Source of the DNA: Stenotrophomonas sp. SY1
GTDB lineage: Bacteria; Pseudomonadota; Gammaproteobacteria; Xanthomonadales; Xanthomonadaceae
Direction: 5' to 3'
NCBI RefSeq assembly: GCF_021202945.1
Contig: NZ_JAJOYR010000001.1
Location: forward strand, 1,364,001 to 1,428,000
Length of the DNA: 64,000 nucleotides
How positions within the stretch are numbered: position 1 is the stretch's first letter; every line of letters begins with the position of its first letter. Shown piece after piece: positions 1 through 9,845 of this stretch. The notes below the pieces were generated by a model. The model did no database searches. It was not told the DNA's origin and was given only the letters and a program-made list of their open reading frames with translations. The position numbers were made by a program, and so were the translations under genes.

Positions 1-40
1 GAAGACCAGAATCGGCCGATCGCCGTCGGCGAGTGATGGC

Positions 41-1402
41 TCAGGCCACCGCTGTCTCGTCCGGAGGCGGCGGCAGCAGGATGCGGAACGTGGTGCCGTG
101 GCCCGGCGTGCTCTCCACGTGGATGTCGCCACCGGCATTGAGCACCATGTCGTGGATGCCGGTCAGGCCCAGGCCGGTACCGCCGGCGCCGGATTTTGTG
201 CTGTAGAACGGATCGAAAATCTGCTGCAGCACCTCCGGGCGCATGCCGTGGCCGGTATCGGTCAGGGTTAGCGCTACGGACTGGTCGTTACTGCGTTGCA
301 GCCCGATGCGGAATTCGCCGCCATCGGCCATTGCATCACGGGCATTGGCGGCGAGGTTGAGCAGCATCAGCTCGAATTCGCTGTGATCGAAATGCACCAG
401 CAGCCCCGGTTGTAGTTCGGGCAGGTGCAGGCGTATCGAGGACGGTAGCAATTGGCGCAGCATCGGTTGCAGGTCGTGCAGCGCCTGGCTGATATCGAAG
501 CGCTGCGGACGGGCTGATTCGGGACGGTTGAAGGCCAGCAGCTTGTGGGTGATCTGCATGCCGCTGGCGGCGGCACTGGCAATGCGGGTGAGGTTGCGGT
601 CGATGGCCTGTTCCATCTCGACGCGGCCATTGATGGACAGGATGCGATCACGCTGCCCGGCGTAGCCGGATATCAGGCCAAGGATATGGTTGAAGTCATG
701 CGCGATGCCGCTGGCCAGGCGGCCGGTTGCCTGCATTTTCTGGGCGTGGATCAGCTTGGCGCGGGTGCGTTCGCGTTCGAGCATTTCGTGCTGCAAGGCC
801 TGCCGCTGCTGGATGGATTCGGCCAGGCTTTCGCGCAACGCGGTGACGGTGCGGTCCAGTACCAGCGTGACCAGTACATAGCCGAACAGCACCGAGGGCA
901 GGTGGCTGTAGGCGCGGCTGATGGGCTCGCCGTTCGCCAGCAGGCGCTGCGCATCGACCACGAAGCCGCTGCCGGCCACGAACAGCAGCGCGAGCAGGAT
1001 CAGCCACAGGGCGCGCCGGCCCAGTACCAGCCCGCCGATGATCAGCAGCAGGAATTGATCGATCTGGTTGCCGGCAAGGGTCGAGAAACCCATCAGCAGA
1101 TGATTGATCTCCTGGGCCAGCAGCAGCATCGCCAGATAGAGCGTCACTGCCCTGCGAAAGTAGCCACGACGGATCATCACCACGCATACCAGCGCCAGCA
1201 CCGCCATGCACAACGCCGGCGCCATCAGCAGATAGCCACCGGCAGGGACGCCACCGGATGCCAGGAAGTAGACCCAGCTGGCAGGGATGGTCAGGCCCAG
1301 GGCCAGGAACAGCACCTGCAGCGTTGGCGCGTTGCGTTGGTCGACCGGATCGCTGATGGGTGCGCTGCGCAGCCATCGGCATAGGGAAATGCGGCGATGC
1401 AT
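41..1402 (-). CDS. Membrane-bound sensor histidine kinase
   Basis: Sensor kinase of a two-component system, about 453 residues from the ATG at 1402. An in-frame TTG at 1504 would add 34 basic residues that look non-coding. The N-terminal half holds about five hydrophobic segments and no recognisable periplasmic sensor domain. A short coiled coil leads into the dimerisation helix with the H-box GIAHDFNHIL (His about 235). The ATPase domain then shows the N-box NLAANARDAM, the G1 motif DTGHGM, the F-box-like IFDPFYSTK and the G2 motif GTGLGL. There is no attached receiver, so the partner should be a separate response regulator, probably just beyond the left edge of the window. The stimulus is unknown. 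It is divergent from the adhesin gene, with 302 bp between the starts. The kinase call is firm; the exact start is not. Confidence 0.85.
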   Translation of the reverse strand: MHRRISLCRWLRSAPISDPVDQRNAPTLQVLFLALGLTIPASWVYFLASGGVPAGGYLLMAPALCMAVLALVCVVMIRRGYFRRAVTLYLAMLLLAQEINHLLMGFSTLAGNQIDQFLLLIIGGLVLGRRALWLILLALLFVAGSGFVVDAQRLLANGEPISRAYSHLPSVLFGYVLVTLVLDRTVTALRESLAESIQQRQALQHEMLERERTRAKLIHAQKMQATGRLASGIAHDFNHILGLISGYAGQRDRILSINGRVEMEQAIDRNLTRIASAAASGMQITHKLLAFNRPESARPQRFDISQALHDLQPMLRQLLPSSIRLHLPELQPGLLVHFDHSEFELMLLNLAANARDAMADGGEFRIGLQRSNDQSVALTLTDTGHGMRPEVLQQIFDPFYSTKSGAGGTGLGLTGIHDMVLNAGGDIHVESTPGHGTTFRILLPPPPDETAVA

Positions 1403-1704
1403 GGTGAGGCGGCTGATCCTGGCAGAAGGGACGACAGCAGCGCGTGGACGTGAGAGCGCCGGGCGGGGTTGGTGAGTATTGGGTGAGTGAAGCGTGCGTG
1501 ACAAGCCAAGCCGGCCAATCGTACGTTCGCCATGGACACGCGGGGCGCCAGCGGCGCACCGCCCGGTCGACAGGTCAGCCCAGGGGGGGGCTGCCTACAC
1601 ACACATGACATGCGCAACGCAGTGGCGGCGGCCCGATGACGGCCGTACGGGAGCCGCTGGGCGTCGCTCACCTTCAAGAACCGTAACGCGCTGGGAGAGG
1701 ATTG
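1403..1704. promoter_or_regulatory. Divergent intergenic region with a G8 tract upstream of the adhesin
   Basis: This 302-bp gap lies between two divergent genes and must hold both promoters. I see no convincing -35/-10 pair. It contains a run of eight G residues at 1583-1590, about 115 bp before the adhesin ATG, followed by a short CA-rich stretch. The adhesin ribosome-binding site is the purine run GGGAGAGGA at about 1693-1701. Homopolymers in this position can vary in length and change expression, but that is inference. Confidence 0.5.
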
Positions 1705-4700
1705 ATGAACAAGATCTACCGCCGGGTATGGAGCCAGGCCAAACAGGCCATGGTGGTCACCTCGGAACTGGCATCGACGCAAGGCCGCAGGGACGGCGGC
1801 CGGCGCACCGCCGGACCATCGTTGCACGCAGTGGCCTGGACGTTCGGCTTGGCGGCGCTGACGCCCGTGTTGCATGCCGAGCAGATCACCATCGAGCGCA
1901 CCGACAACGCCTGCATCGCCCGCGCCCAGGACGGCAGCGTGCTCAAGCAGGTCGATTGCGCGCTGTTCGAGCAGGCAGCGGGCAGCAGCGCAGCGCCGGC
2001 AGCGACGCGCAGCGCATCGGTCACTCCGCAGGCCGTGTCCGGCAGTGGCTACTTCGTCGCCGACGGCGACGCAGATGGCAGCGATGACGCCTCGGTCACA
2101 GGGCAGGGTGCCATTGCCATCGGCCGCAATGCCAAAACCGTGACCTGGGATGATCCGGAGGTGGGTACGTTTGCCGCCGACGGTGCCGTTGCCATCGGCG
2201 ACACCGCCATGGCTCAGGGCCTGCGTTCGGTCGCCCTGGGTTTGAATGCCGGGGCCTGGAAGAACGCCAGCACCGCGCTGGGCGGCAACGCGAATGCGTT
2301 CGGCATTGGCAGCACCGCCGTCGGTGAGAACAGCCTGGCCTACGGCCATTCCACCGTGGCGATGGGCCAGTCCGCGATGAGCTTGGGTTTCGGCAATACC
2401 GCCGTGGGTGCCGCAGCCAAGGCGAGCGCGGACCAGGCGGCAACGGCGCTGGGTGCGTTGAGCGAAGCCAATGGCAATGGCAGCACCGCGGTCGGCGGCC
2501 AGGCCATCGCGCAGGGCGAGGGCAGCCTCGCGATGGGGTTTGACGCACAGGGTGGCGGTGAGGAGTCGATTGCGTTGGGCGGGCACAGCCGTGTCGGCAA
2601 CGGCAGTTCCGGGGTCGGCATCGGCGCCAACGCAGTTGCGCTGGGCGACGGTGCCGTGGGCATCGGCAAGAATGCGCTGGCTTATGGCAGCAACACGGTC
2701 GCGACCGGGCGCAATGCCGCCGCACAGGGCGAAGGCGCGGTTGCCATCGGTGGCAGTGAATGGACCGATCTGAACGGCGACGGCATGCCGGACATCGGCG
2801 AGGCAACCCTGGCTGAAGGCGCCAATGCGATCGCACTGGGCAGCCGCGCCGGTGCCAGTGGCGACAATGCGCAGGCCGTTGGCGCGGCCAGTACCGCACT
2901 TGGCGAAAACAGTACCGCCACAGGCGCGATGAGCATGGCGTCGGCCGCCAACAGCACCGCCACCGGCGCGCTGAGTGTTGCCAATGGCGCCGACAGCAGC
3001 GCCTACGGCTATCAGGCCGATGCCGAAGGCGATTACTCCACTGCCATCGGCAGCAGCAGCCTGGCACTGGGTGTTGGCGCGCAGGCCGTTGGTGTCGGCG
3101 CCAATGCGTTGGGCGACTACAGCATCGCCAACGGCTACGGCAGCGTGGCCCAGGGCGGCGGCAGCGTGGCCAGTGGCAACCTGGCACAGGCGTTGGGTGC
3201 CAACAGCATCGCGACGGGCTACAACAGCGTGGCCAATGGTTCCAACAGCGTGGCCATCGGGCCAAACAGCACCACCGTCGGCGCCTTCTCCACCGCGGTC
3301 GGCATGCTGGCAACCACCAATGGTGCCTACGCCGCTGCGTTCGGCAGCGGCAGCGCCGCCGATAGCTGGCAGAGCAGCGCCTTCGGTACCAACGCCTGGG
3401 CCAAAGGCTGGTATGGCACCGCAGTGGGTTCGGCCAGCACGGCGGACATGATGGGCACGGCGCTGGGAACCTACAGCTATGCCAGCTTTGCCTCCACCTC
3501 GATCGGCTACCGCTCGGTGGCCGGCTTCATCGACCTTGATGTCGATGGCAATCCGATCGCCGCTGGCGCCGGTACGGCGGTCGGCAACGAAGCGGTGGCG
3601 CTCGGCAACAACGGCACGGCAGTGGGCATGAACACGCTGGCGGGCAAGGACGCGGACAGCCTCACCAATGCCGACAACACCACGGCAATTGGTACCGAAG
3701 CGTGGGCAACCGAGGATGGTGCCACCGTGGTTGGCTACAACAGCTACGCGCAGGCCTTGAACTCGAGCGTGCTCGGCTCCAACACCTGGACCACCAAGGA
3801 CGCGGAAAACAGTGTCGCTCTGGGTTCGGGTTCGCTGGCCGACCGCGCAAATGCGGTGTCGGTGGGTGCGGCGCAGGACTGGACCGATGCGGCCGGCGTG
3901 GTGCATGCGGCCATCGACCGCCAGATCACCAACGTCGCTGCCGGTACCCAGGCCACCGATGCGGTCAACAAGGCACAGCTCGATGCACTGGCCGACAACG
4001 TCGGCGACGCCAGCGACTACTTCGCAGTCAACGGAGCCGACGATGGCAGTGACCTGGCGGTGGCCAGCGGCAGCAATGCCGTTGCCGTTGGCAGCAATGC
4101 CGCAGCCAATGGCATTGAAAGCAGCGCCATCGGCTATCAGGCCAATGCGTTTGGCGACAGCAGTCTTGCGCTGGGCAGCAGCAGCCTTGCCCTTGGCACC
4201 GGTTCGGCAGCTTTGGGTACTGGCGCCAACGCTTTGGGCAACTACAGCATTGCCAATGGCTACGGCAGCCTGGCCGGTGGCCTGCATTCGATTTCCATTG
4301 GTTTGAATGCCACCACGCAGCACACCAGCGGCGTCGCGGTTGGCCCGAACGCAACGGTGCTGGGAGGCGCGGCAACCGGCATCGGCAGCGGCGTCAGTGT
4401 CAACGGCTTGCAGTCCACCGCAGTGGGAGCGGTCAGCCTGACCAAGGGCGTGCAGACCACCGCCATCGGTGCGCTGTCCACCGCCCAGCAACTGGGTGCC
4501 ACCGCCGTGGGCGCCGGCTCGTGGGCCAAGGATTCGCACGCTTCTGCGTTCGGCACCAACAGCCAGGCCGATGCTTTCGGCACTGCGTTGGGCGTGCGCG
4601 CCAATGCCGGCATCGCCGGAGTGGCGATCGGAGCGGACAGCAAGGTCGGCCGCGAGGCTGTCGCAATGGGCTCCAACGCCAAGGCCAGCGGTACGACCAG

Positions 4701-7437
4701 CATGGCCTTGGGCACCAAATCGCTGGCCGGCAAGGATGCCAGCAGCGTAAGCAGTGGCAACTACACCACCGCAGTCGGTGGCGAAGCCTGGGCGACCGAG
4801 GACGGTGCCACCGTTGTGGGTTACAACAGCTACGCGCAGGCGTTGAATTCGAGCGTGCTGGGCTCCAACACCTGGACCACCAAGGCTGCCGAAAACAGTG
4901 TCGCGCTGGGCTCGGGCTCGCTGGCCGACCGCGCAAATGCGGTATCGGTGGGTGCGGCGCAGGACTGGACCGATGCAGCCGGCGTGGTGCATGCGGCCAT
5001 CGACCGCCAGATCACCAACGTCGCTGCCGGCACCGAGGCGACCGATGCGGTGAACAAGGCACAGTTGGATGCACTGGCGGGCAGCTTCGGCGATGCCAAT
5101 GACTACTTCGCCGCCAACGGTGCTGCTGATGGCAGCGATGTTTCCCTGGCCACCGGCGACAACGCGGTTGCTGCCGGTGCCAACAGCATGGCTGCCGGCA
5201 TCGACAGCAGCGCTTACGGTGCGCAGAGCAGTGCCCTGGGTGACTATTCCACTGCGTTGGGCAGCAGCAGCCTGGCGCTGGGAACCGGCGCTTCGGCAAT
5301 CGGCAATGGCACCAATGCCCTGGCCGATTACAGCACCGCCAACGGTTACGGCAGCGTGGCCAACGCCACGTCGAGCACCGCCATCGGCGGCACCTACCAG
5401 GACTTCAGCGGCAACCTGGTGACCACGCTGGCCGATGCCCACGGCAGCACTGCCGTCGGTGCCGGCGCACAGGCCATGCACCAGAACAGCCTGGCGGTCG
5501 GTTCCGGCAGCCAGGCACTGGGCACCAACGCCACGGCGCTGGGTTCCGGCTCGCGCACCGCTGGTGCTTTCGCCACGGCGGTGGGCTTCTCTGCGATGGC
5601 CGACAACATTGCCGCCACCGCGGTCGGTGCTGGTGCCTATGCGACCGGCCTGCGTGCCACTGCGATGGGCAACAGCGCCTATGCCTCGCGCGATGCGACG
5701 GCGATCGGCGCAGGTGCGATTGCCAGTTCCGGCAACACCTTTGCCGGGGGTATCGGCGCAAGTGCCACTGGTGCGGCCAGCGTTGCCATCGGCGGTCAGG
5801 CCTCGTTCTTCCGGTCCTCGACCACCGCGTCGGGCTTCCACGCCACGGCGGTAGGCTCCAGCGCGGCGGCCACGGAAACCGACACGGTAGCCATCGGCGT
5901 CAACAGCGTTGCCACCGCCGAGCAGGCCACCACGATGGGCGTGGAAAGCGCCGCCGAGGGTGTGGCATCCACTGCGATGGGCTACAACACCTACGCGATG
6001 AAGGACGGCTCGCTGGCGCTGGGCAGCAATGCCTGGGCCCACAACGTCAACAGCACGGCGATTGGCCTGCAGAGCGCTGCCAAGGCCGACAACAGCGTGG
6101 CCTTGGGTGCCGGCTCGCTGTCCGATCGTGCCGACACGGTGTCGGTGGGCGCGGCGCAGGCGTGGACGGACGACTACGGCAATGTCCATGCCGCCATTGA
6201 TCGGCAGATCACCAACGTTGCTGCCGGCACCGAACTGACCGATGCGGTCAACAAGGGCCAGCTAGACCAGGCCATCGCAGGAGTGGGTGGCAGCGTCGGC
6301 AATCTCGATGCCAGCGCCTTGAAGTACGACGACGCGGCAACCAAGGACAAGGCCACGCTGGGCGGCAGCGCCGGTACCACGCTGGCCAACCTCAAGGCCG
6401 GCACGAACGCCGATGAGGCGGTCAATGTCGCGCAGCTGGAATCGGTGGCCACCGCGCTGGGTGGCGGTGCGGGCCTGGGCGCGAACGGCATGCTGGTCGC
6501 GCCGGTTTACAACTTCCGGGGCGGTAGTTACGCCAATGTCGGGGCGACCTTTGATGCGATCGATGCCGCTTTTGGCGGACTGCATGACCGGGTAACCCAG
6601 CTGGAAGCGCGGCCGGGCAACGGCAATGGCAACGGCAACGGCAATGGCAATGGCAATGGTGGCCGACCGGGCACCGGTGCCGGCCTGGCGCTGGGCGATG
6701 GCAGCCACGCGCAGGACAGCAACGACATCGCAATCGGCAACGGCTCCACGGTGGGAGCCGCCAACGGCACCGCGCTGGGCACCAACAGCAATATCGACGC
6801 AGCGGCGAGCAATGCGGTGGCGGTGGGCGCTGACAGCACTGTCACCGCCAGTGGCGGCACTGCGCTGGGTCAGGGCGCTTCGGTTGGCGCCGAAGGTGCG
6901 GTGGCGATCGGCCAGGGCTCGGTGGCCAACGAGGCCAACACGGTGTCGGTCGGCAGCGCCGGCAGCGAACGTCGCGTGACCAATGTCGCGGCCGGTGTGA
7001 ACGCCACCGATGCGGCCAACGTGCAGCAGATGCAGGCCGGTGATGCCAAGACATTGGCCTCGGCCAATGCCTACACCGACACCACCGCGACGCAGACGCT
7101 GACCAAGGCCAACAGTTACACCGACAGCCGCTACCAGGCCTTGAATGACGAATTCACCGGCCTGCGCAACGACATCGGCTATCGCCTGGGCAAGATGGAC
7201 GAGCGCCTGGACCGCCAGGGCGCGATGAGCTCGGCAATGATGAACATGTCGATCAACGCTGCCGGTAGCCGCAGTCCGCGCGGTCGCATTGCCGTGGGTG
7301 CCGGCTGGCAGAACGGCGAAAGCGCGCTGTCGGTCGGTTACGCCAAGGCCATCGGTGAACGCGCCTCGCTGTCGATCGGCGGCGCCTTCAGCAGCGACGA
7401 CAGTTCGGCCGGCGTGGGCTTCGGCATCGACCTGTAA
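1705..7437 (+). CDS. Trimeric autotransporter adhesin (YadA-like, type Vc secretion)
   Basis: A 1,910-residue outer-membrane adhesin predicted to trimerise and mediate attachment or biofilm formation. The ATG at 1705 is chosen over the preceding TTG because MNKIYRRVWSQAKQ is the classical extended signal peptide region of type V secretion proteins; signal peptidase probably cuts near LHA-EQ. The passenger is almost wholly head repeats of the AxAxGxxSxAxG type with three neck modules. Each neck module contains SVGAAQ, a Trp-Thr-Asp pair, IDRQITNVAAGT and a DAVNK motif. A Gly-Asn linker (6617-6660) precedes a last head segment, a neck (RRVTNVAAGVNATDA), a coiled-coil stalk and the four-strand YadA anchor ending in GVGFGIDL. 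The gene stands alone. Two internal blocks 1,086 bp apart are nearly identical in DNA. The bound ligand is unknown. Confidence 0.95.
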   Translation: MNKIYRRVWSQAKQAMVVTSELASTQGRRDGGRRTAGPSLHAVAWTFGLAALTPVLHAEQITIERTDNACIARAQDGSVLKQVDCALFEQAAGSSAAPAATRSASVTPQAVSGSGYFVADGDADGSDDASVTGQGAIAIGRNAKTVTWDDPEVGTFAADGAVAIGDTAMAQGLRSVALGLNAGAWKNASTALGGNANAFGIGSTAVGENSLAYGHSTVAMGQSAMSLGFGNTAVGAAAKASADQAATALGALSEANGNGSTAVGGQAIAQGEGSLAMGFDAQGGGEESIALGGHSRVGNGSSGVGIGANAVALGDGAVGIGKNALAYGSNTVATGRNAAAQGEGAVAIGGSEWTDLNGDGMPDIGEATLAEGANAIALGSRAGASGDNAQAVGAASTALGENSTATGAMSMASAANSTATGALSVANGADSSAYGYQADAEGDYSTAIGSSSLALGVGAQAVGVGANALGDYSIANGYGSVAQGGGSVASGNLAQALGANSIATGYNSVANGSNSVAIGPNSTTVGAFSTAVGMLATTNGAYAAAFGSGSAADSWQSSAFGTNAWAKGWYGTAVGSASTADMMGTALGTYSYASFASTSIGYRSVAGFIDLDVDGNPIAAGAGTAVGNEAVALGNNGTAVGMNTLAGKDADSLTNADNTTAIGTEAWATEDGATVVGYNSYAQALNSSVLGSNTWTTKDAENSVALGSGSLADRANAVSVGAAQDWTDAAGVVHAAIDRQITNVAAGTQATDAVNKAQLDALADNVGDASDYFAVNGADDGSDLAVASGSNAVAVGSNAAANGIESSAIGYQANAFGDSSLALGSSSLALGTGSAALGTGANALGNYSIANGYGSLAGGLHSISIGLNATTQHTSGVAVGPNATVLGGAATGIGSGVSVNGLQSTAVGAVSLTKGVQTTAIGALSTAQQLGATAVGAGSWAKDSHASAFGTNSQADAFGTALGVRANAGIAGVAIGADSKVGREAVAMGSNAKASGTTSMALGTKSLAGKDASSVSSGNYTTAVGGEAWATEDGATVVGYNSYAQALNSSVLGSNTWTTKAAENSVALGSGSLADRANAVSVGAAQDWTDAAGVVHAAIDRQITNVAAGTEATDAVNKAQLDALAGSFGDANDYFAANGAADGSDVSLATGDNAVAAGANSMAAGIDSSAYGAQSSALGDYSTALGSSSLALGTGASAIGNGTNALADYSTANGYGSVANATSSTAIGGTYQDFSGNLVTTLADAHGSTAVGAGAQAMHQNSLAVGSGSQALGTNATALGSGSRTAGAFATAVGFSAMADNIAATAVGAGAYATGLRATAMGNSAYASRDATAIGAGAIASSGNTFAGGIGASATGAASVAIGGQASFFRSSTTASGFHATAVGSSAAATETDTVAIGVNSVATAEQATTMGVESAAEGVASTAMGYNTYAMKDGSLALGSNAWAHNVNSTAIGLQSAAKADNSVALGAGSLSDRADTVSVGAAQAWTDDYGNVHAAIDRQITNVAAGTELTDAVNKGQLDQAIAGVGGSVGNLDASALKYDDAATKDKATLGGSAGTTLANLKAGTNADEAVNVAQLESVATALGGGAGLGANGMLVAPVYNFRGGSYANVGATFDAIDAAFGGLHDRVTQLEARPGNGNGNGNGNGNGNGGRPGTGAGLALGDGSHAQDSNDIAIGNGSTVGAANGTALGTNSNIDAAASNAVAVGADSTVTASGGTALGQGASVGAEGAVAIGQGSVANEANTVSVGSAGSERRVTNVAAGVNATDAANVQQMQAGDAKTLASANAYTDTTATQTLTKANSYTDSRYQALNDEFTGLRNDIGYRLGKMDERLDRQGAMSSAMMNMSINAAGSRSPRGRIAVGAGWQNGESALSVGYAKAIGERASLSIGGAFSSDDSSAGVGFGIDL
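3697..5085 (+). repeat. Long-period duplication inside the adhesin gene
   Basis: The stretch from 3697 to about 4000 recurs nearly base for base at 4783 to about 5085, an offset of 1,086 bp (362 codons). Both copies encode the segment from EAWATEDGATVVGYN through the neck to DAVNKAQLDAL. A more diverged third copy of the neck lies near 6091-6265. Such repeats allow in-frame shortening or lengthening of the passenger by recombination. Confidence 0.8.
6617..6660 (+). repeat. Hexanucleotide microsatellite encoding a Gly-Asn linker
   Basis: About seven tandem GGCAAC/GGCAAT units encode alternating Gly and Asn inside the adhesin, between a domain ending in QLEARP and the last head region. The 6-bp unit keeps the reading frame when copy number changes, so only linker length would vary. 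Confidence 0.8.
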
Positions 7438-7471
7438 CCCACATCCGCGCAACGCCGGAACCTCGTGCAAC

Positions 7472-7492
7472 GGCAGGTGCATCGCACCTGCC
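7472..7492 (+). terminator. Hairpin downstream of the adhesin gene
   Basis: A perfect 9-bp stem (GGCAGGTGC / GCACCTGCC) with a 3-nt loop lies 35 bp after the adhesin stop codon. It lacks a T-run, so it may stabilise the mRNA end rather than act as a canonical intrinsic terminator. Confidence 0.35.
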
Positions 7493-7604
7493 TGCGGCGG
7501 GCTGGCAGGCAACTACTTCATTGAACCGTCAACGCGACGACGGTGCCGGGCGTGTGGACACGTGCGGCCGGTGTCGTCGAATCACCCGCAACCGGAGAGA
7601 GAGA

Positions 7605-9536
7605 ATGAAAAAACACACCCGAGTCATCGCCAGCGGTGCGCTGGCCACTGCCGTGATCGCCGCACTTTCGGCATTCGCTTCCAACTACAGCGGAACGCTG
7701 GGCAACGTGTCCGGCGCCACCGCGAGCGTTGCTGCGTCGTCGACGGTGAGCGCGGCCACCGCTGCGGCCGCGACCGGCCGCAAGCAGCTGCCGTCCGGCG
7801 TGGCGGAACAGGCCAGCTTCGACCGTTTCATCATCAAGTTCCAGGACGGTTCGGCAGCGCAGCGTAGCCAGACCACGCTGCTCAATGCAGTCAATTCGGC
7901 CGTGGGTCGCGCGGGCGTGGCCAGTCTGCGCAGCGCCGCCAACGGCACGCAGAGTGCATTGACTCCGCGCCATCTGCGCAGGATGTCGCAGGGTGCCGAT
8001 GTGATCCGGTTCTCGCACGCGTTGAGCCACACCGAAGCCCAGGCGCTGCTGCAGGAACTGCGCAAGGACCCGAGCGTGGTGTATGCGCAGCCCGACTACC
8101 TCAAGCACGCAATGAGCACCACCGACGATCCGGAACTCAGCCGGATGTGGCATTTCAACAACCCCACCACCGGCATCCGCGCACCGTTGGCCTGGGACAC
8201 CAGCAAAGGTGCCGGCGTACTCGTGGCGGTCCTGGACACCGGCTACCTGGACCATCGCGACCTGGATGCCAACATCGTTGCCGGTTACGACTTCATCGGC
8301 TCCTACGGGCAGAGCGCGGATTACCCGGACGTGGCCGGTGACGGCGACGGCCGCGATGCCGATGCGCACGACCCGGGCGACTGGACCGACGCGAGCATGC
8401 CGTGGTGCGGCCGCAACAGCGACAGCTCGTTCCACGGTACCCACGTCGCCGGCACGGTTGCCGCGGTCGGCAACAACACCACTGACGTGGTTGGTGTGGC
8501 CTATGAGGCCAAGGTGCAACCGGTACGCGTGCTTGGTCACTGCGGCGGCTTCACCTCGGATATCGCCGACGCCATCACCTGGGCTTCGGGTGGTGCTGTG
8601 GCCGGTGCGCCGGACAACAGCAGCAACCACGCCGAAGTGCTCAACCTGAGCCTGGGCGGCGGCGGGTCCTGTGCCAACGACCAGGTCACCCAGGCCGCGA
8701 TCGATGGCGCCATCAGCCGTGGCGTGACGGTGGTGGTGGCCGCCGGCAACAACAACGCCGACGCCGCCAATTTCTCTCCGGCCAGCTGCAAGGGCGTGAT
8801 CACGGTGGGCGCCAACGGCGTTGACGGTGCCAGGTCGTGGTTCTCCAACTACGGCCCCACGGTCACCGTGACGGCACCGGGTGGCAATGCGAACAGCGGC
8901 ACCTCGCCGGACGATGCGTGGATCTGGTCGCTTGGCAACACGGGCACCAAGGCACCGGTGGCCAGCCCGGCCGGTGATGCGGTGGTGCCGAACATCGGTA
9001 CGTCGATGGCCAGCCCGCACGTGGCCGGCATCGTCGCGTTGATGCAGAGCGCGGCGGTAGCGTCAGGCAATCCGCCGCTGACGCCTGCACAGGTACGCAC
9101 CATCCTGCGCCGCACTGCCAAGCCGTTCAGCGTCGCGCCGCCGACCAGCATGTCGATGGGCGCGGGCATCGTCGATGCCGCCGCCGCGGTGGCCGCAGCC
9201 TCGCAGCCGATTCCCGAAGACACCTCGGTCCTGCTGGACAACCGCAAGGCCGTGGCCAACCAGGCCGGCGGAGCTGGTGAAGGGCTTGTGTACTCGATCG
9301 TGGTTCCGGCGGGAACCAGCAGCTTGAACCTGCGCAGCTACGGCGGCACCGGCGACGTTTCGCTGTATGTCTCCTACGAAGCGCAGCCGACGACGGTGCT
9401 GTACGACCGCAAATCGGCCAAGCCGGGCAATAGCGAAGCGGTGGTGATCACCAATCCGCAGCCGGGTACCTATTACCTGCGCATGGTCGGTGAAAAGGCG
9501 TTCACCGCTGTCAGCGTGATGGGCCTGTATCAGTAA
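7605..9536 (+). CDS. Secreted subtilisin-like serine protease (peptidase S8)
   Basis: Extracellular endopeptidase of 643 residues. The ATG at 7605 follows a strong GGAGAGAGAG ribosome-binding site and opens a Sec signal peptide (MKKHTRV, then a hydrophobic stretch to about residue 25). Residues 71-165 resemble an I9-type propeptide with FDRFIIKFQ and a conserved DPSVVYAQPDY segment. The catalytic domain shows Asp211 (VAVLDTGYLDH), His277 (HGTHVAG), Asn382 of the oxyanion hole (AAGNN) and Ser467 (GTSMASPHVAG). The last 90 or so residues form a pre-peptidase C-terminal (PPC) beta domain, usually removed after secretion. Family members in Xanthomonadaceae are type II-secreted degradative enzymes; the substrate here cannot be read from sequence. 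It follows the adhesin by 167 bp but probably has its own promoter. Confidence 0.93.
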   Translation: MKKHTRVIASGALATAVIAALSAFASNYSGTLGNVSGATASVAASSTVSAATAAAATGRKQLPSGVAEQASFDRFIIKFQDGSAAQRSQTTLLNAVNSAVGRAGVASLRSAANGTQSALTPRHLRRMSQGADVIRFSHALSHTEAQALLQELRKDPSVVYAQPDYLKHAMSTTDDPELSRMWHFNNPTTGIRAPLAWDTSKGAGVLVAVLDTGYLDHRDLDANIVAGYDFIGSYGQSADYPDVAGDGDGRDADAHDPGDWTDASMPWCGRNSDSSFHGTHVAGTVAAVGNNTTDVVGVAYEAKVQPVRVLGHCGGFTSDIADAITWASGGAVAGAPDNSSNHAEVLNLSLGGGGSCANDQVTQAAIDGAISRGVTVVVAAGNNNADAANFSPASCKGVITVGANGVDGARSWFSNYGPTVTVTAPGGNANSGTSPDDAWIWSLGNTGTKAPVASPAGDAVVPNIGTSMASPHVAGIVALMQSAAVASGNPPLTPAQVRTILRRTAKPFSVAPPTSMSMGAGIVDAAAAVAAASQPIPEDTSVLLDNRKAVANQAGGAGEGLVYSIVVPAGTSSLNLRSYGGTGDVSLYVSYEAQPTTVLYDRKSAKPGNSEAVVITNPQPGTYYLRMVGEKAFTAVSVMGLYQ

Positions 9537-9564
9537 GCCAGCCGCACAACGGGTTGCTGAAAGT

Positions 9565-9594
9565 GGAAGGGGGCAGGGCAACCTGCCCCCTTCC
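9565..9594 (+). terminator. Strong hairpin after the S8 protease gene
   Basis: A 13-bp perfect GC-rich stem (GGAAGGGGGCAGG and its complement) with a GCAA loop begins 28 bp after the protease stop. No T-tract follows, but stem strength and position fit transcript termination or 3' end protection. Confidence 0.6.
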
Positions 9595-9845
9595 TGTGGC
9601 GCGCTGTGCATGCACGCCGCGGTACGGCAGGGTTGGCGTGACGGAATTGTGACCAGGACTACCGGCATGAGCCGGGCTGCGCCGAAGCGCCGGATAAGGG
9701 GCAAATGGCTGCGTGGGCACGGTCCTATGCTCCGCAGTATGGGGAGTATTGCTGGCACTGAACGGCAGGCAGGCCTACCATGGGCGTTCATGTCGCTTGC
9801 CTGTGCTGTATCGGGCGGGCTTTGTTTCCTGGCGGGGGAGCGCGG
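9595..9845. other. Upstream region of the sigma factor/kinase pair
   Basis: About 250 bp between the protease terminator and the sigma factor start. I see no gene. The only clear signal is the ribosome-binding site GGCGGGGGAG just before the TTG start at 9846. The promoter could not be assigned with confidence. Confidence 0.4.

Noticed and set aside
1-40. Start of a response regulator gene downstream of the histidine kinase
   Set aside because: On the minus strand one frame reads DRPILVF, which looks like the first strand of a receiver, but 40 bp is too little and no start codon could be fixed.
1291-6189. A 1,632-codon minus-strand frame opposite the adhesin
   Set aside because: It mirrors the adhesin head repeats, has no recognisable domain, and ends inside the histidine kinase gene in the wrong frame.
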